Notes: generated from the sequence alone by a model not told the origin. DNA of 64,000 nucleotides from Burkholderia cepacia GG4 (GCF_000292915.1 NC_018514.1:2666001-2730000); one strand, 5' to 3'. Positions 40,416 to 50,202 are shown, counted from the stretch's first letter. Numbers and translations are program-made.

Positions 40416-41774
40416 TCACGCCAATTCGCCCAGGCATGCGTCGAATTGCGCGACGAGCGTGTCGACGTCGTCGGCCGTCGTCTGCGGACACACGAGCATC
40501 ATGTTGTGGAACGGCGTGATCAGCACGCCGCGATTCAGCAAATACAGATGCACGATGTGCTCGAGTTCGCTATCGAGCTGTTCGCCCGCGATCGTGCCGT
40601 TGCGCGGCGGCGTGTGCGTGAACTGGAACTCGGTGCGCGCGCCGATGCGCGTCACGCACCACGGCAGCCCATGTTTCGCGATTGCCCGTTCGAGCCCGGT
40701 CGCGAGCCGCGCGGCCAGTTCGAACATGTGCGCATACGCGGCATCGGTCGCGACTTCGGCGAGCGTCGCACGCATCGCATGCATCGCCAGCATGTTCGCG
40801 GTGAGCGTCGTGCCGATCCCGGAATGGCCGGGCGGCGCATTCAGCTTCGCCTGCTTCGCGCGCGCCGCGAAGTCGGCGCTGAAGCCGTACACCGCGCACG
40901 GCACGCCGCCGGCGATCGGCTTGCCGACCACCAGCGCGTCCGGTTCGAGACCGTGCGCGGCTGCGTAGCCGCCCGGGCCGCTGCTGATCGTGTGGGTTTC
41001 GTCGATCACGAGCAGCGTGCCGTAGCGGCGCGTCAGTTCGCGCGCCGCCTCCCAGAAGCCCGGCTCGGGGAGCACCATCCCGATGTTCGTCATCGCGGGC
41101 TCGGCCAGCACGCACGCGACGTCGCCGTCCTTCAGCGCCGCTTCGAGCGCGTCCAGATCGTTGAATTCGACCACGCGGGTGTTCGCGAGCAGGTCATAGG
41201 ACTGCCCGAGCAGGCTGTCGCGCTGCACCGGGCGGCCGTCGACGAGATCGACGAACACGTCGTCGACCGTGCCGTGATAACAGCCGTTGAACACGACGAT
41301 CGTCTTGCGGCCGGTGGCCGCGCGCGCCCAGCGCAGCACGAAGCGGTTCGCGTCGCTCGCGCTCAGCGCGAACTGCCAGATCGGCAGCCGGAAGCGCCGC
41401 GCGAGCTCGCGCGATACCCATGTGGCGTCCTCGCTCGGCAGCATCGTCGTGTAGCCGCGCGTCGCCTGTTCGGCGAGTGCGCGCGCGACCGGCTCGGGCG
41501 CATGGCCGAACATCGCGCCAGTGTCGCCGAGGCAGAAGTCCGCATAGAGGTGACCGTCGACGTCGGTGAACGTCGCACCGCGCGCCTCCTTCACGACCAG
41601 CGAGAACGGCGTCGACCAGTCCTGCATCCAGTGCAACGGCACACCGAACAGCAGGTGCTCGGACGCTTCCGCGGACAACGCGCGGGAGGTCGGCATGGCT
41701 TCGGTGAAGGCACGGCGCTCGCGATCGAACAGCGCGCGGGCGCGGATGAGGTCGACTCCGTGGCGGGTCTGCAA
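40416..41774 (-). CDS. Class III aminotransferase, GSA-aminomutase-like
   Basis: This 452-residue PLP enzyme has the PLP lysine in VVGKPIAGG, the Asp motif LLVIDETHTIS and the early GATFTDVDGHLYADFCLGD. It is close to glutamate-1-semialdehyde 2,1-aminomutase but lies away from haem genes. Catabolic transaminases of this branch act on omega- or beta-amino acids. The substrate is not evident. It is convergent to the serine hydrolase genes. Confidence 0.85.
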   Translation of the reverse strand: MQTRHGVDLIRARALFDRERRAFTEAMPTSRALSAEASEHLLFGVPLHWMQDWSTPFSLVVKEARGATFTDVDGHLYADFCLGDTGAMFGHAPEPVARALAEQATRGYTTMLPSEDATWVSRELARRFRLPIWQFALSASDANRFVLRWARAATGRKTIVVFNGCYHGTVDDVFVDLVDGRPVQRDSLLGQSYDLLANTRVVEFNDLDALEAALKDGDVACVLAEPAMTNIGMVLPEPGFWEAARELTRRYGTLLVIDETHTISSGPGGYAAAHGLEPDALVVGKPIAGGVPCAVYGFSADFAARAKQAKLNAPPGHSGIGTTLTANMLAMHAMRATLAEVATDAAYAHMFELAARLATGLERAIAKHGLPWCVTRIGARTEFQFTHTPPRNGTIAGEQLDSELEHIVHLYLLNRGVLITPFHNMMLVCPQTTADDVDTLVAQFDACLGELA

Positions 41775-42102
41775 TTAGATGCTCCTCGGATGGGTTTTGA
41801 ATGGACGGCTGATGCCTCCCCGAGCTTGTCATATTCCAGGCGCGCGGTCGATTCGGGCTCGACCGTGTATCCGTTAGACGTGAAGTTTGTGCGCATAAAG
41901 ATACGACAACATATGTCTTTTATCGGTGAGCGAAAAGTGAGTGTGTGCACACATATGCGCTGACCATTCCGGAAAAACCGGGTAAGTGACAAATGCTTGC
42001 CCGACGGCGATCGCGTCTAGACATGTTCTATGTGATGCGACGACGTATAAGTGGCGATCCGCCGGCCGGCGCATCGATACCCAAACTACTGAAGGAGTGC
42101 CC
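41775..42102. promoter_or_regulatory. AT-rich control region with 12-bp palindrome
   Basis: This 328-bp stretch has no gene. The part at 41870-41960 is AT-rich for this genome and contains the palindrome TGTGTGCACACA (41942-41953) and two ATATG-centred repeats. It is probably the promoter region of the aminotransferase gene and of the former polygalacturonase gene. Confidence 0.4.
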
Positions 42103-42527
42103 ATGGCCGCCAACCGTCGCCGTTCGTCTTCGCCTGTTCGATCGCCTTCGCCGCAGCGGGTGTCGCGCCGCGACTTCATCGGCTGGACGCGGTGCGCACG
42201 CGGCCGCCGGTCGTGCAGAACGTGACGATCTCGGACGTGAAGGCGAGCAACGTGATGCTGAACGGCGTGACCGCGTCGTGCTTCCAGGCGATCGTCGCGC
42301 AGGGGCCGGTCGCGTTCGACTACAACGGCACGCCGCCGACGCCCGCCGTGCAGCCGATCGCCGGCATGACGATCAGCAACTGCGACTTCGGCACGCCCGT
42401 TGCGTCGGGCACGCCGACGGTCACGACGCCAGGGCCGATCTATGCGTTCAACGTAAGCGTGATGACGCAGACCAACGTGACGATCGCCGGGCAGGCGGTC
42501 AACACGACGATCACCGACAAGCGGTGA
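42103..42527 (+). pseudogene. Polygalacturonase (GH28) remnant
   Basis: An ATG with GAAGGAG upstream opens MAANRRR. One frame over, PFVFACSIAFAAAGVA looks like a signal peptide and runs into VVQNVTISDVKASNV, then SCFQAIVAQGPVAFDYNGTP and a tail typical of the C-terminus of GH28 pectinases. The catalytic middle is missing. This reads as an internal deletion plus a frameshift of a secreted polygalacturonase gene. Confidence 0.65.
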
Positions 42528-42592
42528 TGTAACCGGGCGGTGGGGTGTTCGCGTGCGGTCGGTCGATGCACGCGAACGCGAATGTGAACGCG

Positions 42593-43099
42593 TTACGTGA
42601 GCGTCTTGACCATGTGGTGTTCGTCGTAGAAGCGGCCGTCGACGAGCAGCGAGCGTGGCTCCGTGCCGAACCGGACGAACCCTTGCGACGCGTACAGCCG
42701 TTCGGCGGTGCCGTTGATCTCGTTCACGCACAGCATCAGTTGCTGGCACTGCCACGTTTGCGATGCGTGCGCGGTCGCGCTGTCGAGCAGCGATTGCGCG
42801 ATGCCGCGCCCGCGAAACGCCGGGTCGACGAACACGCCCCAGATCGTCGCCTTGTGCGCGACCTTGGCGCGCGCATCGCGGCGCACGCCCGTGATACCGA
42901 CGAGCGACTCGCCGTCGAACGCGCCGAACACGGCGCGCTCATGGGTGGAGGTGATGCGCGTCGCGAATTCGTCGACGGAGACGCCGGCTTCTTCGTCGCG
43001 GGTCGGCAGGAACGAGGTCGGTGACGTGTCGACCGCACGCAGGCGCACGGACTGGAACTGCGCCGCATCGGCGGCGTCGAGCAGGCGGATCGTGATCAT
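42593..43099 (-). CDS. GNAT family N-acetyltransferase
   Basis: This 168-residue GNAT protein starts MITIRLLDAADAAQFQ and has the acetyl-CoA loop VDPAFRGRGIAQSLL. LMLCVNEINGTAERLYASQGF is the usual C-terminal block (shown in two parts in family alignments). I chose the Met at 43099, since the upstream extension is Arg/Pro-rich and unlike the family. The substrate is unknown. Confidence 0.82.
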   Translation of the reverse strand: MITIRLLDAADAAQFQSVRLRAVDTSPTSFLPTRDEEAGVSVDEFATRITSTHERAVFGAFDGESLVGITGVRRDARAKVAHKATIWGVFVDPAFRGRGIAQSLLDSATAHASQTWQCQQLMLCVNEINGTAERLYASQGFVRFGTEPRSLLVDGRFYDEHHMVKTLT

Positions 43100-43224
43100 C
43101 GGTTGAGGTAGTCGTTGATGGGACGGGCGCCGGCATGCGCGGCGCGGTGTGCGGTAGCGCAAGTCAATGCTAATCGGATTCGGTCACGCGTGCTGCCAGG
43201 TTTCAGACAGCCGCGGCCGCGCGA

Positions 43225-43464
43225 TCACACGGCCGCCAGCAACCAGTCGCGGAACGTGCGCGCATGTGCGGAAAGCGGACGGTACTTCGCGTGCACCAGG
43301 AAATCCCAGCGCCCCGTGTCGTAGGCGAATTCTCCGATGCGCTTCAGCATGCCGGACTCGACGAATCGACCGGCCATGAAATCCCAGCCCAACGTGACGC
43401 CCAGTCCCCCCAGTGCCGCGTTGAACGAAAGCGTGACCTGGTTGAACGTCGTGGCTAGCTCGAT
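43225..43464 (-). pseudogene. C-terminal remnant of a LysR regulator
   Basis: Minus-strand translation gives ALGGLGVTLGWDFMAGRFVE, then SGMLKRIGEFAYDTGRWDFL and RTFRDWLLAAV with a stop. This matches the end of the GcvA-like LysR effector domain. A TAG in frame at 43465-43467 and no helix-turn-helix upstream show that the 5' part is gone. Confidence 0.7.
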
Positions 43465-43645
43465 CTATGGATTGGGTGAGGCGCGATGGGTTGTCAGTCG
43501 AATATCGAATGTGTCGGTTCACTCGTCGGATCGAGATCCGCGTGAACCGCGGGCGCCTTGCATGACCCGCCAACCGGGACACGCGCAGCCGCCCGCGTTC
43601 GCATCGCGCGTGCCGATGGCTGGTCAGGAATCGCGCCGCGTGCGG

Positions 43646-44284
43646 TCAGATCGCGTCCCGCGGCCGCCGCGCGGCGCCGTCGACGCAGCACACGAGCACC
43701 TCGGCGTCCGTGTCGCCGAGGCTCAGATAGACATGCCCGATCGCGCTATCGAAATACAGGCTGTCGCCGGTGCCGAGCCGGTACGCGGTGCCGTTCTCGA
43801 AGCGCAGCTCCAGCTCGCCGCTCAGCACGAACACGAATTCCTCGCCGGTGTGCCGGATGTAGTCGGCGAAGTCGGACAGCTTGCGCGCATGGATGCGCCC
43901 GCGCACCGGCACCATCCGCTTGCCGGTCAGGTCGTTTGCGAGCATCCCGTACGCGTAGTTCGGCGTGTCGTAGACCATCTGCTGGCCGGCCGGCGTGAAC
44001 GATGGCGTCATCGCGCCGGCCGGCGCGGGCCGCCCGAATATCGTGTCGAAGTCGAGTGCGAGTGCATGCGTGAGCGCCGCGAACTTGTCGTAGGTCAGCG
44101 CAATGTCGCCGCGCTCGGCCTTCGAAATCGTCGAGACCGCGATACCGGAGCGCTCGGACAGCTGCGCGAGCGTCAGGCCGCGCGACTTGCGTGCGTCGCG
44201 CAGCCGCGCGCCGACCGTCTGGTGGTCGAGCTGCGGCGGGGCGTCGTCGGTGGACGGCGGAACGGGGGCGGTGGATTTGGGCAT
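43646..44284 (-). CDS. XRE-cupin transcriptional regulator
   Basis: This 212-residue protein has an N-terminal Cro/CI helix-turn-helix (RLRDARKSRGLTLAQLSERS, then GIAVSTISKAERG) and a C-terminal cupin (HTGEEFVFVLSGELEL; GDSLYFDSAIGH). XRE-cupin proteins usually sense amino acids, polyamines or sugars. It is divergent from the RidA/oxidase/permease operon with a strong palindrome between, so it most likely controls that operon and itself. Confidence 0.87.
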   Translation of the reverse strand: MPKSTAPVPPSTDDAPPQLDHQTVGARLRDARKSRGLTLAQLSERSGIAVSTISKAERGDIALTYDKFAALTHALALDFDTIFGRPAPAGAMTPSFTPAGQQMVYDTPNYAYGMLANDLTGKRMVPVRGRIHARKLSDFADYIRHTGEEFVFVLSGELELRFENGTAYRLGTGDSLYFDSAIGHVYLSLGDTDAEVLVCCVDGAARRPRDAI

Positions 44285-44335
44285 GCGAAAGCGGGCAAAC
44301 GGGCGCGACGCGCGCGCGGCGTGAATACGGGTTTT

Positions 44336-44369
44336 ATCGTATACGAGAATAAATTTTCTCGTATATGAT
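44336..44369. promoter_or_regulatory. XRE-cupin operator with 14-bp arms
   Basis: ATCGTATACGAGAA (44336-44349) and TTCTCGTATATGAT (44356-44369) form an inverted repeat with one mismatch around an AT-rich centre. It lies 52 bp before the regulator start on the other strand and in the only AT-rich part of the divergent region. Confidence 0.75.
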
Positions 44370-44554
44370 AATTTTCGTCGAAATCGCCAACGGCGAGCGT
44401 GACGGCCACTCTAGCATCGGACGGCGCGAAACTCGCGGCGGCCCCCATGCGCGGCCCGATTCGCGCTCGTCCACAGGGCGACGTTCCAGTCATTTCCGTT
44501 ATTGACCCGGCCGGACGTCATCCGTCGCGGCTGGCCTCGCAAAGAGGTTCATCG

Positions 44555-44908
44555 ATGTCCGCTGAAATCAAACGTCTGCAAACCGGCCCGCGCATGAGCC
44601 AGGTCGTGATCGCCAACGGCTTCGTCCATCTGGCCGGCCAGGTGCCCGACACGGCGGGCGCACCGATCGCCGTGCAGGCGGCTGAAATCCTGACGCGCAT
44701 CGACGCGCTGCTCGCATCGGCCGGCGTCGACAAGACGCGCGTGCTGACGGCCAACGTGTGGCTCAGCGATGCCGCGCACTTCGACGCGTTCAATGCGGTG
44801 TGGGATGCGTGGGTGCCGGCCGGTCACGCGCCGACCCGCGCATGCGTGCAGGCGCTGCTGATGAAGCCCGGTCTCGACGTCGAGATCGCCGTCACCGCGC
44901 TCGCGTGA
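44555..44908 (+). CDS. RidA/YjgF family deaminase
   Basis: This 117-residue protein has the RidA fold, with the conserved arginine in APTRACVQALL and the Glu/Asp-rich C-terminus MKPGLDVEIAVTA. RidA proteins hydrolyse reactive 2-aminoacrylate and other imines. Next to an amino acid oxidase gene it would clear the imine product. AAAGAGG precedes the ATG. Confidence 0.9.
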   Translation: MSAEIKRLQTGPRMSQVVIANGFVHLAGQVPDTAGAPIAVQAAEILTRIDALLASAGVDKTRVLTANVWLSDAAHFDAFNAVWDAWVPAGHAPTRACVQALLMKPGLDVEIAVTALA

Positions 44909-44939
44909 CGTTCGCGCCGCACGCCCCGAGGAGTTTCCG

Positions 44940-46190
44940 ATGAAGTTCGATACGCTCGTCCTGGGCGGCGGCATGATCGGCGTGTCCATCGCCGTTCACC
45001 TGCAGCAACGCGGCCTGTCGGTCGCGCTCGTGGATCGCAAGGCGCCCGGCAATGAAACGTCGTTCGGCAATGCCGGGCTGATCCAGCGCGAAGGCGTGTA
45101 TCCGTATGCGTTTCCGCGCGGCTTCGGCACGCTGCTGAAGTACGCGTGCAACCGCTCGCCGGACGTGCGCTATCACCCGGCGGCGCTGCCGAAGCTGATC
45201 CCGTTCCTGTATCGCTACTGGCGCAATTCGCACCCGGTGCGGCACGCCGAGATCGCGCGCGCGTATGCGCCGCTGATCGAACATTGCGTGACCGAGCACC
45301 GCGCGCTGATCGACGCGGCCGGCGCCGGCGCGCTGCTGCGCGAAGGCGGCTGGCTCAAGGTGTTTCGCAGCGCCGCGACGCGCGATGCCGAAATGCGCGC
45401 CGCCGAGCGCTGGCGCGGCGAATACGGCGTGACCTTCGACCCGCTCGACGCTGCCGCGCTGCGCGACGCGGAGCCGAACCTGAGCCGTGCGCTGATCGGC
45501 GCGCTGCGCTACACGGCTTCCGATTCAATCAGCGATCCGAACGGGCTGGTGACCGCCTATGCGCGGCACTTCGAGCAGCTCGGCGGCCGCGTCGTGACCG
45601 GCGACGCGCTGACGCTGTCGGCCGCGAACGGCTGGCGCGTCGACACCGAACACGGCCCGCTCGATGCGCGCGCGGCGGTCGTCGCGCTCGGTCCGTGGTC
45701 GGACCTGCTGTGCGAACGGCTCGGCTACACGCTGCCGCTCGCGGTCAAGCGCGGCTATCACATGCACTACGCGGCGCAGCCCGGCGCGCGGCTGAACCGG
45801 CCGGTGCTCGATGCCGACAGCGGCTTCCTGATCACGCCGATGACGCGCGGTATCCGCCTGACGACCGGCGTCGAGCTCGGCTATCGCGACACGCCGCCGA
45901 CCCCGACGCAGCTCGCCGCCGTCGAGCCGGTCGCGCGCGAGCTGTTCCCGCTCGGTGCGCGCGTCGACGGCGTGCCATGGCTCGGCCGCCGGCCGTGCAC
46001 GCCCGACATGCTACCGGTGATCGGCGCTGCGCCGCGTCACCGCGATCTGTGGTTCGCGTTCGGGCATGCGCATCACGGCTTCACGCTCGGCCCGGTGACC
46101 GGCCGGCTGATCGCCGACCTGATGACCGGCGTGCGCCCGTTCGTCGACCCGACGCCATTCCGCGTCGAACGCTTTCTGCACGGCCGCTGA
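44940..46190 (+). CDS. FAD-dependent D-amino acid dehydrogenase-like oxidase
   Basis: This 416-residue flavoprotein of the DAO/DadA family has the dinucleotide motif LVLGGGMIGVSIAVHL at the N-terminus and NETSFGNAGLIQRE after it. The C-terminal WFAFGHAHHGFTLGPVTGRL is the family's FAD-binding end. It should oxidise a D-amino acid or imino acid. With RidA and a permease it makes a compact catabolic unit. Confidence 0.88.
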   Translation: MKFDTLVLGGGMIGVSIAVHLQQRGLSVALVDRKAPGNETSFGNAGLIQREGVYPYAFPRGFGTLLKYACNRSPDVRYHPAALPKLIPFLYRYWRNSHPVRHAEIARAYAPLIEHCVTEHRALIDAAGAGALLREGGWLKVFRSAATRDAEMRAAERWRGEYGVTFDPLDAAALRDAEPNLSRALIGALRYTASDSISDPNGLVTAYARHFEQLGGRVVTGDALTLSAANGWRVDTEHGPLDARAAVVALGPWSDLLCERLGYTLPLAVKRGYHMHYAAQPGARLNRPVLDADSGFLITPMTRGIRLTTGVELGYRDTPPTPTQLAAVEPVARELFPLGARVDGVPWLGRRPCTPDMLPVIGAAPRHRDLWFAFGHAHHGFTLGPVTGRLIADLMTGVRPFVDPTPFRVERFLHGR

Positions 46191-46293
46191 ATCCGGCGCC
46201 GCGCGATGCAAGGGCGCCCGGCACACGATGCCGGGTGCCTCCCCAGCGGCCGTCCGATCCGGCGCGCCGCGACGTTCCACGACTGGAGACAAC

Positions 46294-47685
46294 ATGCAAC
46301 AGCACACGATGCGGCGCGAGCTTGGTGCGCGCCAGATCTCGTTCATGGCGCTCGGAATGGCCATCGGCGTCGGCCTGTTCCTCGGCTCGGCCTCCGCGAT
46401 CAAGGCGGCCGGGCCCGGCGCGCTGCTCGCGTACCTGATTGGTGGCGGGATGATCTTCCTGATCATGCGCGCACTCGGCGAGATGGCCGTGCACCGGCCG
46501 GTGTCCGGCTCGTTCGGCGCGTATGCGTTCGAATACCTCGGGCCGTTCGCCGGCTACGTGGTCGGCTGGAGCTACTGGCTGCTGATGGTCGGCGTCGGCG
46601 TCGCGGAGACCACCGCGATCGGCATCTATATGGGCTTCTGGTTTCCGGACGTGCCGCAGTGGCTGTGGGTCGTGGCGGCGATCGCCGCGATCTCGGGCTT
46701 CAACCTGCTCAACGTGAAGGTGTACGGCGAGCTGGAGTTCTGGTTCGCGATCGTGAAGGTCGTGACGATCGTGCTGATGATCGCGGGCGGCGCGCTGATC
46801 GTGTTCACGGGGATCGGCCATCACGGCGAGCCGGTCGGCCTGTCGAACCTGTGGCGCCACGGCGGCGTGTTTCCGCACGGCGTGCTCGGTGTCGTGAGCG
46901 CGTTGCCGATCGTCGCGTATTCGTTCGCGGGCGTCGAGATGATTGGCCTCACGGCCGGCGAGGCGCGCGAGCCGCAGAAGATGATCCCGCGCGCGATCAA
47001 CTCGGTGCTGTGGCGGATCCTGATCTTCTACGTGGGCGCGCTGTTCATCATCATGGCGCTGTATCCGTGGAACGGTCTCGGCGACCACGGCAGCCCGTTC
47101 GTCACCACGTTCGAATCGCTCGGGCTGCGGCAGGCGGCCGGCGTCGTCAACTTCGTCGTCCTGACGGCCGCGCTGTCGAGCTTCAACTGCATCGTGTTCA
47201 GCGGCGCGCGCATGTTGTCGAGCATGGCCGGGAACGGCCTCGCGCCCGCGGCGTTCGCGGCGCTCAGCGCGAGCGGGTCGCCGTCGCGCGCAGTGCGGGC
47301 GACCGTGCTGTTCATGTCGGTCGGCGTGCTGCTGAACTACGTGATTCCGGCGCGCGTGTTCGGCTGGCTGATGTCGTTCCTGTCGTTCGACGTGGCCGTG
47401 ATCTGGGCGATGATCGTGCTGACCCACATGCGGTTCCGGCGCGTGATTGCCGCGCGCGGCGAGACGGTGGCGTTCCGGCTGCCGGGTGCACCGGTGACAT
47501 CGTGGATCTGTCTGGTGTTCGTCGCGTTCGTGTTCGTGATGCTCGGCGTCGATCCGTCGACGCGCGGGTCGCTGTATGCCGGCGCGGCGGTGATGGCGGT
47601 GATGGCGATCGTCTACCGGCGGTCGCGGCATCTGCAGGCGGCGGCGCAGTCGACGCGTGTCGCGCTGGGTGTCGAGCACGTGTGA
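46294..47685 (+). CDS. APC-superfamily amino acid permease
   Basis: This 463-residue, twelve-helix permease of the AAT family (like ProY/GabP) has ISFMALGMAIGVGLFLGSAS in helix 1 and the conserved GEMAVHRPVSGSFGAYA. It should bring in the amino acid used by the oxidase gene just upstream. CTGGAG precedes the ATG at 46294. The 275 bp after it hold nothing I can name. Confidence 0.9.
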   Translation: MQQHTMRRELGARQISFMALGMAIGVGLFLGSASAIKAAGPGALLAYLIGGGMIFLIMRALGEMAVHRPVSGSFGAYAFEYLGPFAGYVVGWSYWLLMVGVGVAETTAIGIYMGFWFPDVPQWLWVVAAIAAISGFNLLNVKVYGELEFWFAIVKVVTIVLMIAGGALIVFTGIGHHGEPVGLSNLWRHGGVFPHGVLGVVSALPIVAYSFAGVEMIGLTAGEAREPQKMIPRAINSVLWRILIFYVGALFIIMALYPWNGLGDHGSPFVTTFESLGLRQAAGVVNFVVLTAALSSFNCIVFSGARMLSSMAGNGLAPAAFAALSASGSPSRAVRATVLFMSVGVLLNYVIPARVFGWLMSFLSFDVAVIWAMIVLTHMRFRRVIAARGETVAFRLPGAPVTSWICLVFVAFVFVMLGVDPSTRGSLYAGAAVMAVMAIVYRRSRHLQAAAQSTRVALGVEHV

Positions 47686-47960
47686 GTGTCCGGCGCCGTC
47701 GATGCGGGCGAATACGTGTTGTGCCCGATGAGATGAACGCCGGCGTGGATGAGGCGCGGAAGTGTTGTCGAAGCGTCGTGTGTGGCAGGTGTGCCGCGTC
47801 GACGCGAAGCAGGCAAAGGCTGTGATGCGCGCCGGCCATCGCGCCGGACCGGCGCACGCGATCAAGCGCGCGAAACGTGTGGGAGACGCGTGAGAGGCGC
47901 GCGAGTGATGTGTGAAAGACGCGCGATGCGCCCGATCAAGTCAGGCGCACGCGCGCCGCA

Positions 47961-48575
47961 TCAATACCGCGACAGCTGATTGCCGTTGATCTGCACGCGA
48001 TCGCCCGGGCGCAGGTCGCCCGGCGACTGCACGTCGAACGAGCGCGTCGAGCCGTCGCTGACCTGCACGTCGATCCGGTAGCTGCTCGGCGGTTGGGCCG
48101 CGCCCATCTGCTGACCGATCTGGTTGCCGGCGACGGCGCCGCCGAGCGCGCCGATCACGGTGGCCGCATCGCGGCCGTGACCGCGGCCGAACTGATTCCC
48201 CACCAGCCCGCCGACCAGCGCACCGACGACGGTGCCGGCGACGCCCGACGTGCCGACCGAGCCGTTGACCGGCTGGATGTTCGCGACGGTGCCGTATTGC
48301 GTGCCGTAGCCGTTGCCGTACTGGCCGCCGTACGACTGCTGGTTGCCGTATTGATCGTACTGCGGCGCCTGGTTCGGATACGCCGGCTGCTGCGGCTGCA
48401 CGTAGCCGGGTTGCGAATACGCGGGCTGTGCATAGCCGGGCGTCGCGTATTGCTGCTGCGGATAGCCCGGTTGCGCGCCGTAGTAACCCGGCGCGACACA
48501 GGCGGTCAGCGGAAGCGCCGCCACGGCGACGAGCGAGGCGAACAGAACGGTCTTCGTGGATGGCATGCGCATCAT
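47961..48575 (-). CDS. Glycine-zipper 2TM lipoprotein
   Basis: This 204-residue protein has a lipobox (LPLTAC), a Gln/Tyr/Pro-rich spacer of about 70 residues with repeats such as PGYAQP, then a glycine-zipper pair (GTVVGALVGGLVGNQFG and VIGALGGAVAGNQIG). A small C-terminal domain is VSDGSTRSFDVQ to VQINGNQL. It resembles SlyB/Rickettsia 17-kDa type outer-membrane lipoproteins that support envelope integrity. AGGAAA precedes the first of two adjacent ATGs. Confidence 0.87.
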   Translation of the reverse strand: MMRMPSTKTVLFASLVAVAALPLTACVAPGYYGAQPGYPQQQYATPGYAQPAYSQPGYVQPQQPAYPNQAPQYDQYGNQQSYGGQYGNGYGTQYGTVANIQPVNGSVGTSGVAGTVVGALVGGLVGNQFGRGHGRDAATVIGALGGAVAGNQIGQQMGAAQPPSSYRIDVQVSDGSTRSFDVQSPGDLRPGDRVQINGNQLSRY

Positions 48576-49002
48576 GATGTTTCCTGCATCGGCAACGTGT
48601 TCGCCGACGAATTCCGGGACGGGTGGCGAACTCGGCGTGAGTATAAGGAATGGGCGCGTGCGCGTCCGGTGCGGCCGGGTAACAACGTGTAAAGTCTGTT
48701 GCCGCGCAACTCGCGGCCGGGGGCGGCAATGCGGCGCGCTCGATCGCGACCGCGCCGATACGCCGTTATCGGCCACGCGGCCAGCTTTCCAGTGATCGCC
48801 CCCCATCTCCCCGCCAGGCCCGGCGGGCGCCCGCCCGAACATCGCGAAATCGAATGCACGGCATCGCGACATTTAATTGGCCACTGGCCGCCCCGTCCGA
48901 TATCGTGACCGCATTCCCTGCCAACGGTCGCGCCGTGCCGGCCGCGGTTCCCGCCCTTGTCCGCGCCGGCGTCGCGCAGCGACCGCCCCACCATTCCGAG
49001 TC
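48576..49002. other. Divergent intergenic region, nothing recognisable
   Basis: These 427 bp lie between the lipoprotein gene and the first amidohydrolase gene. I see no conserved coding frame, RNA or clear palindrome in them. They presumably hold both promoters. Confidence 0.5.
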
Positions 49003-50202
49003 ATGACCGATCGTTTCTTCACCAACGCCGTCGATGCCGGCGGCCAGCCCATCAACCTCGTCGTCCATGACGGCCGCTTCGTCGGCGTCGGTGCCGATTG
49101 CACCGCCGCGCCCGGCGCGGAAACGATCGACCTGGGCGGGCGCGTCGTGCTGCCCGGCTTCGTCGACGGCCATATCCATCTCGACAAGAGCTTCGTCGGC
49201 GACCGCTGGGTGCCGCACGAGCCGGTCGGCTCGCTGCGCGAGCGGCTCGCGGTCGAGAAGCGCCAGCTCGCGGCCGCGCCGCCGATCGTCGAGCGCGCGA
49301 ATGCGCTGATCGAGCAGGCCGCCGCGTTCGGCACGATCGCGATGCGCAGCCACGTCGACGTCGATGCGACGACGGGCCTGTCGAACCTGCAGGCCGTGAT
49401 GGCCGCGCGCGAACAATGGCGCGGGATCGTCGACATCGAGCTGGTCGCGTTTCCGCAGGCCGGCGTGGTGACGTGCCCGGGCACCGCCGCGATCCTCGAT
49501 GCGGCCATCCTCGAAGGCGCGGACGTGGTCGGCGGGATCGACCCGACGACGCTCGACGGCGACGCCGACGGCCAGCTCGACATCGTGTTCGGCATCGCCG
49601 AGAAACGCGGTGCGAAGATCGACATCCACCTGCACGAACCGGGTGAGACCGGCATCGCGCAACTGCTGCGGATCGCGGCGCGCACGCGCGCGGCGGGCCT
49701 CGGCGGCCGCGTGAACGTGAGCCACGCGTATGCGCTCGGCCAGGTCGGCCATGGCGACGTCGAGCGTGCGGCCGCGGCACTCGCCGATGCCGGCGTGTCG
49801 ATCCTGACCAACGCGCCGGGCGACTGCGCATTCCCGCCGGTGCAGCAGCTGCGCGACGCGGGCGTGCACGTGTTTGCCGGCAACGACAACATCCGCGACG
49901 CATGGTGGCCGTACGGCAACGGCGACATGCTGCAGCGCGCGATGATGGTCGGCTACCGCTCGGGCTTTTACACCGACGCAGCGCTCGGCATCGCGCTCGA
50001 CATGGCGACGCACGCCGGCGCGCGCGCGCTCGGCCGGGACAACTACGGCATCGCCGTCGGCTGCGACGCGAGCTTCGTCGCGGTGCGCGCGCCGAATGCG
50101 GCGGCGGCCGTCGCCGGCGTGCCGGCCGAGCGCTGGGTGTTCCGCCACGGCGAAAGCGATACCGGTGCACCGTTCGCGCCGGCGCTGCGTTTCACGCGCT
50201 AA
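49003..50202 (+). CDS. Cytosine-deaminase-like amidohydrolase, copy 1
   Basis: This 399-residue metal hydrolase has H57 and H59 in DGHIHLDKSFVG, HVDVD near residue 115, the HLHEPG ligand and NDNIRDAWWPYGNGDM, which are cytosine deaminase/CodA-group features. It deaminates or hydrolyses an N-heterocycle or cyclic amide. Cytosine itself is not certain. The neighbouring gene is a paralog. Confidence 0.85.
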   Translation: MTDRFFTNAVDAGGQPINLVVHDGRFVGVGADCTAAPGAETIDLGGRVVLPGFVDGHIHLDKSFVGDRWVPHEPVGSLRERLAVEKRQLAAAPPIVERANALIEQAAAFGTIAMRSHVDVDATTGLSNLQAVMAAREQWRGIVDIELVAFPQAGVVTCPGTAAILDAAILEGADVVGGIDPTTLDGDADGQLDIVFGIAEKRGAKIDIHLHEPGETGIAQLLRIAARTRAAGLGGRVNVSHAYALGQVGHGDVERAAAALADAGVSILTNAPGDCAFPPVQQLRDAGVHVFAGNDNIRDAWWPYGNGDMLQRAMMVGYRSGFYTDAALGIALDMATHAGARALGRDNYGIAVGCDASFVAVRAPNAAAAVAGVPAERWVFRHGESDTGAPFAPALRFTR

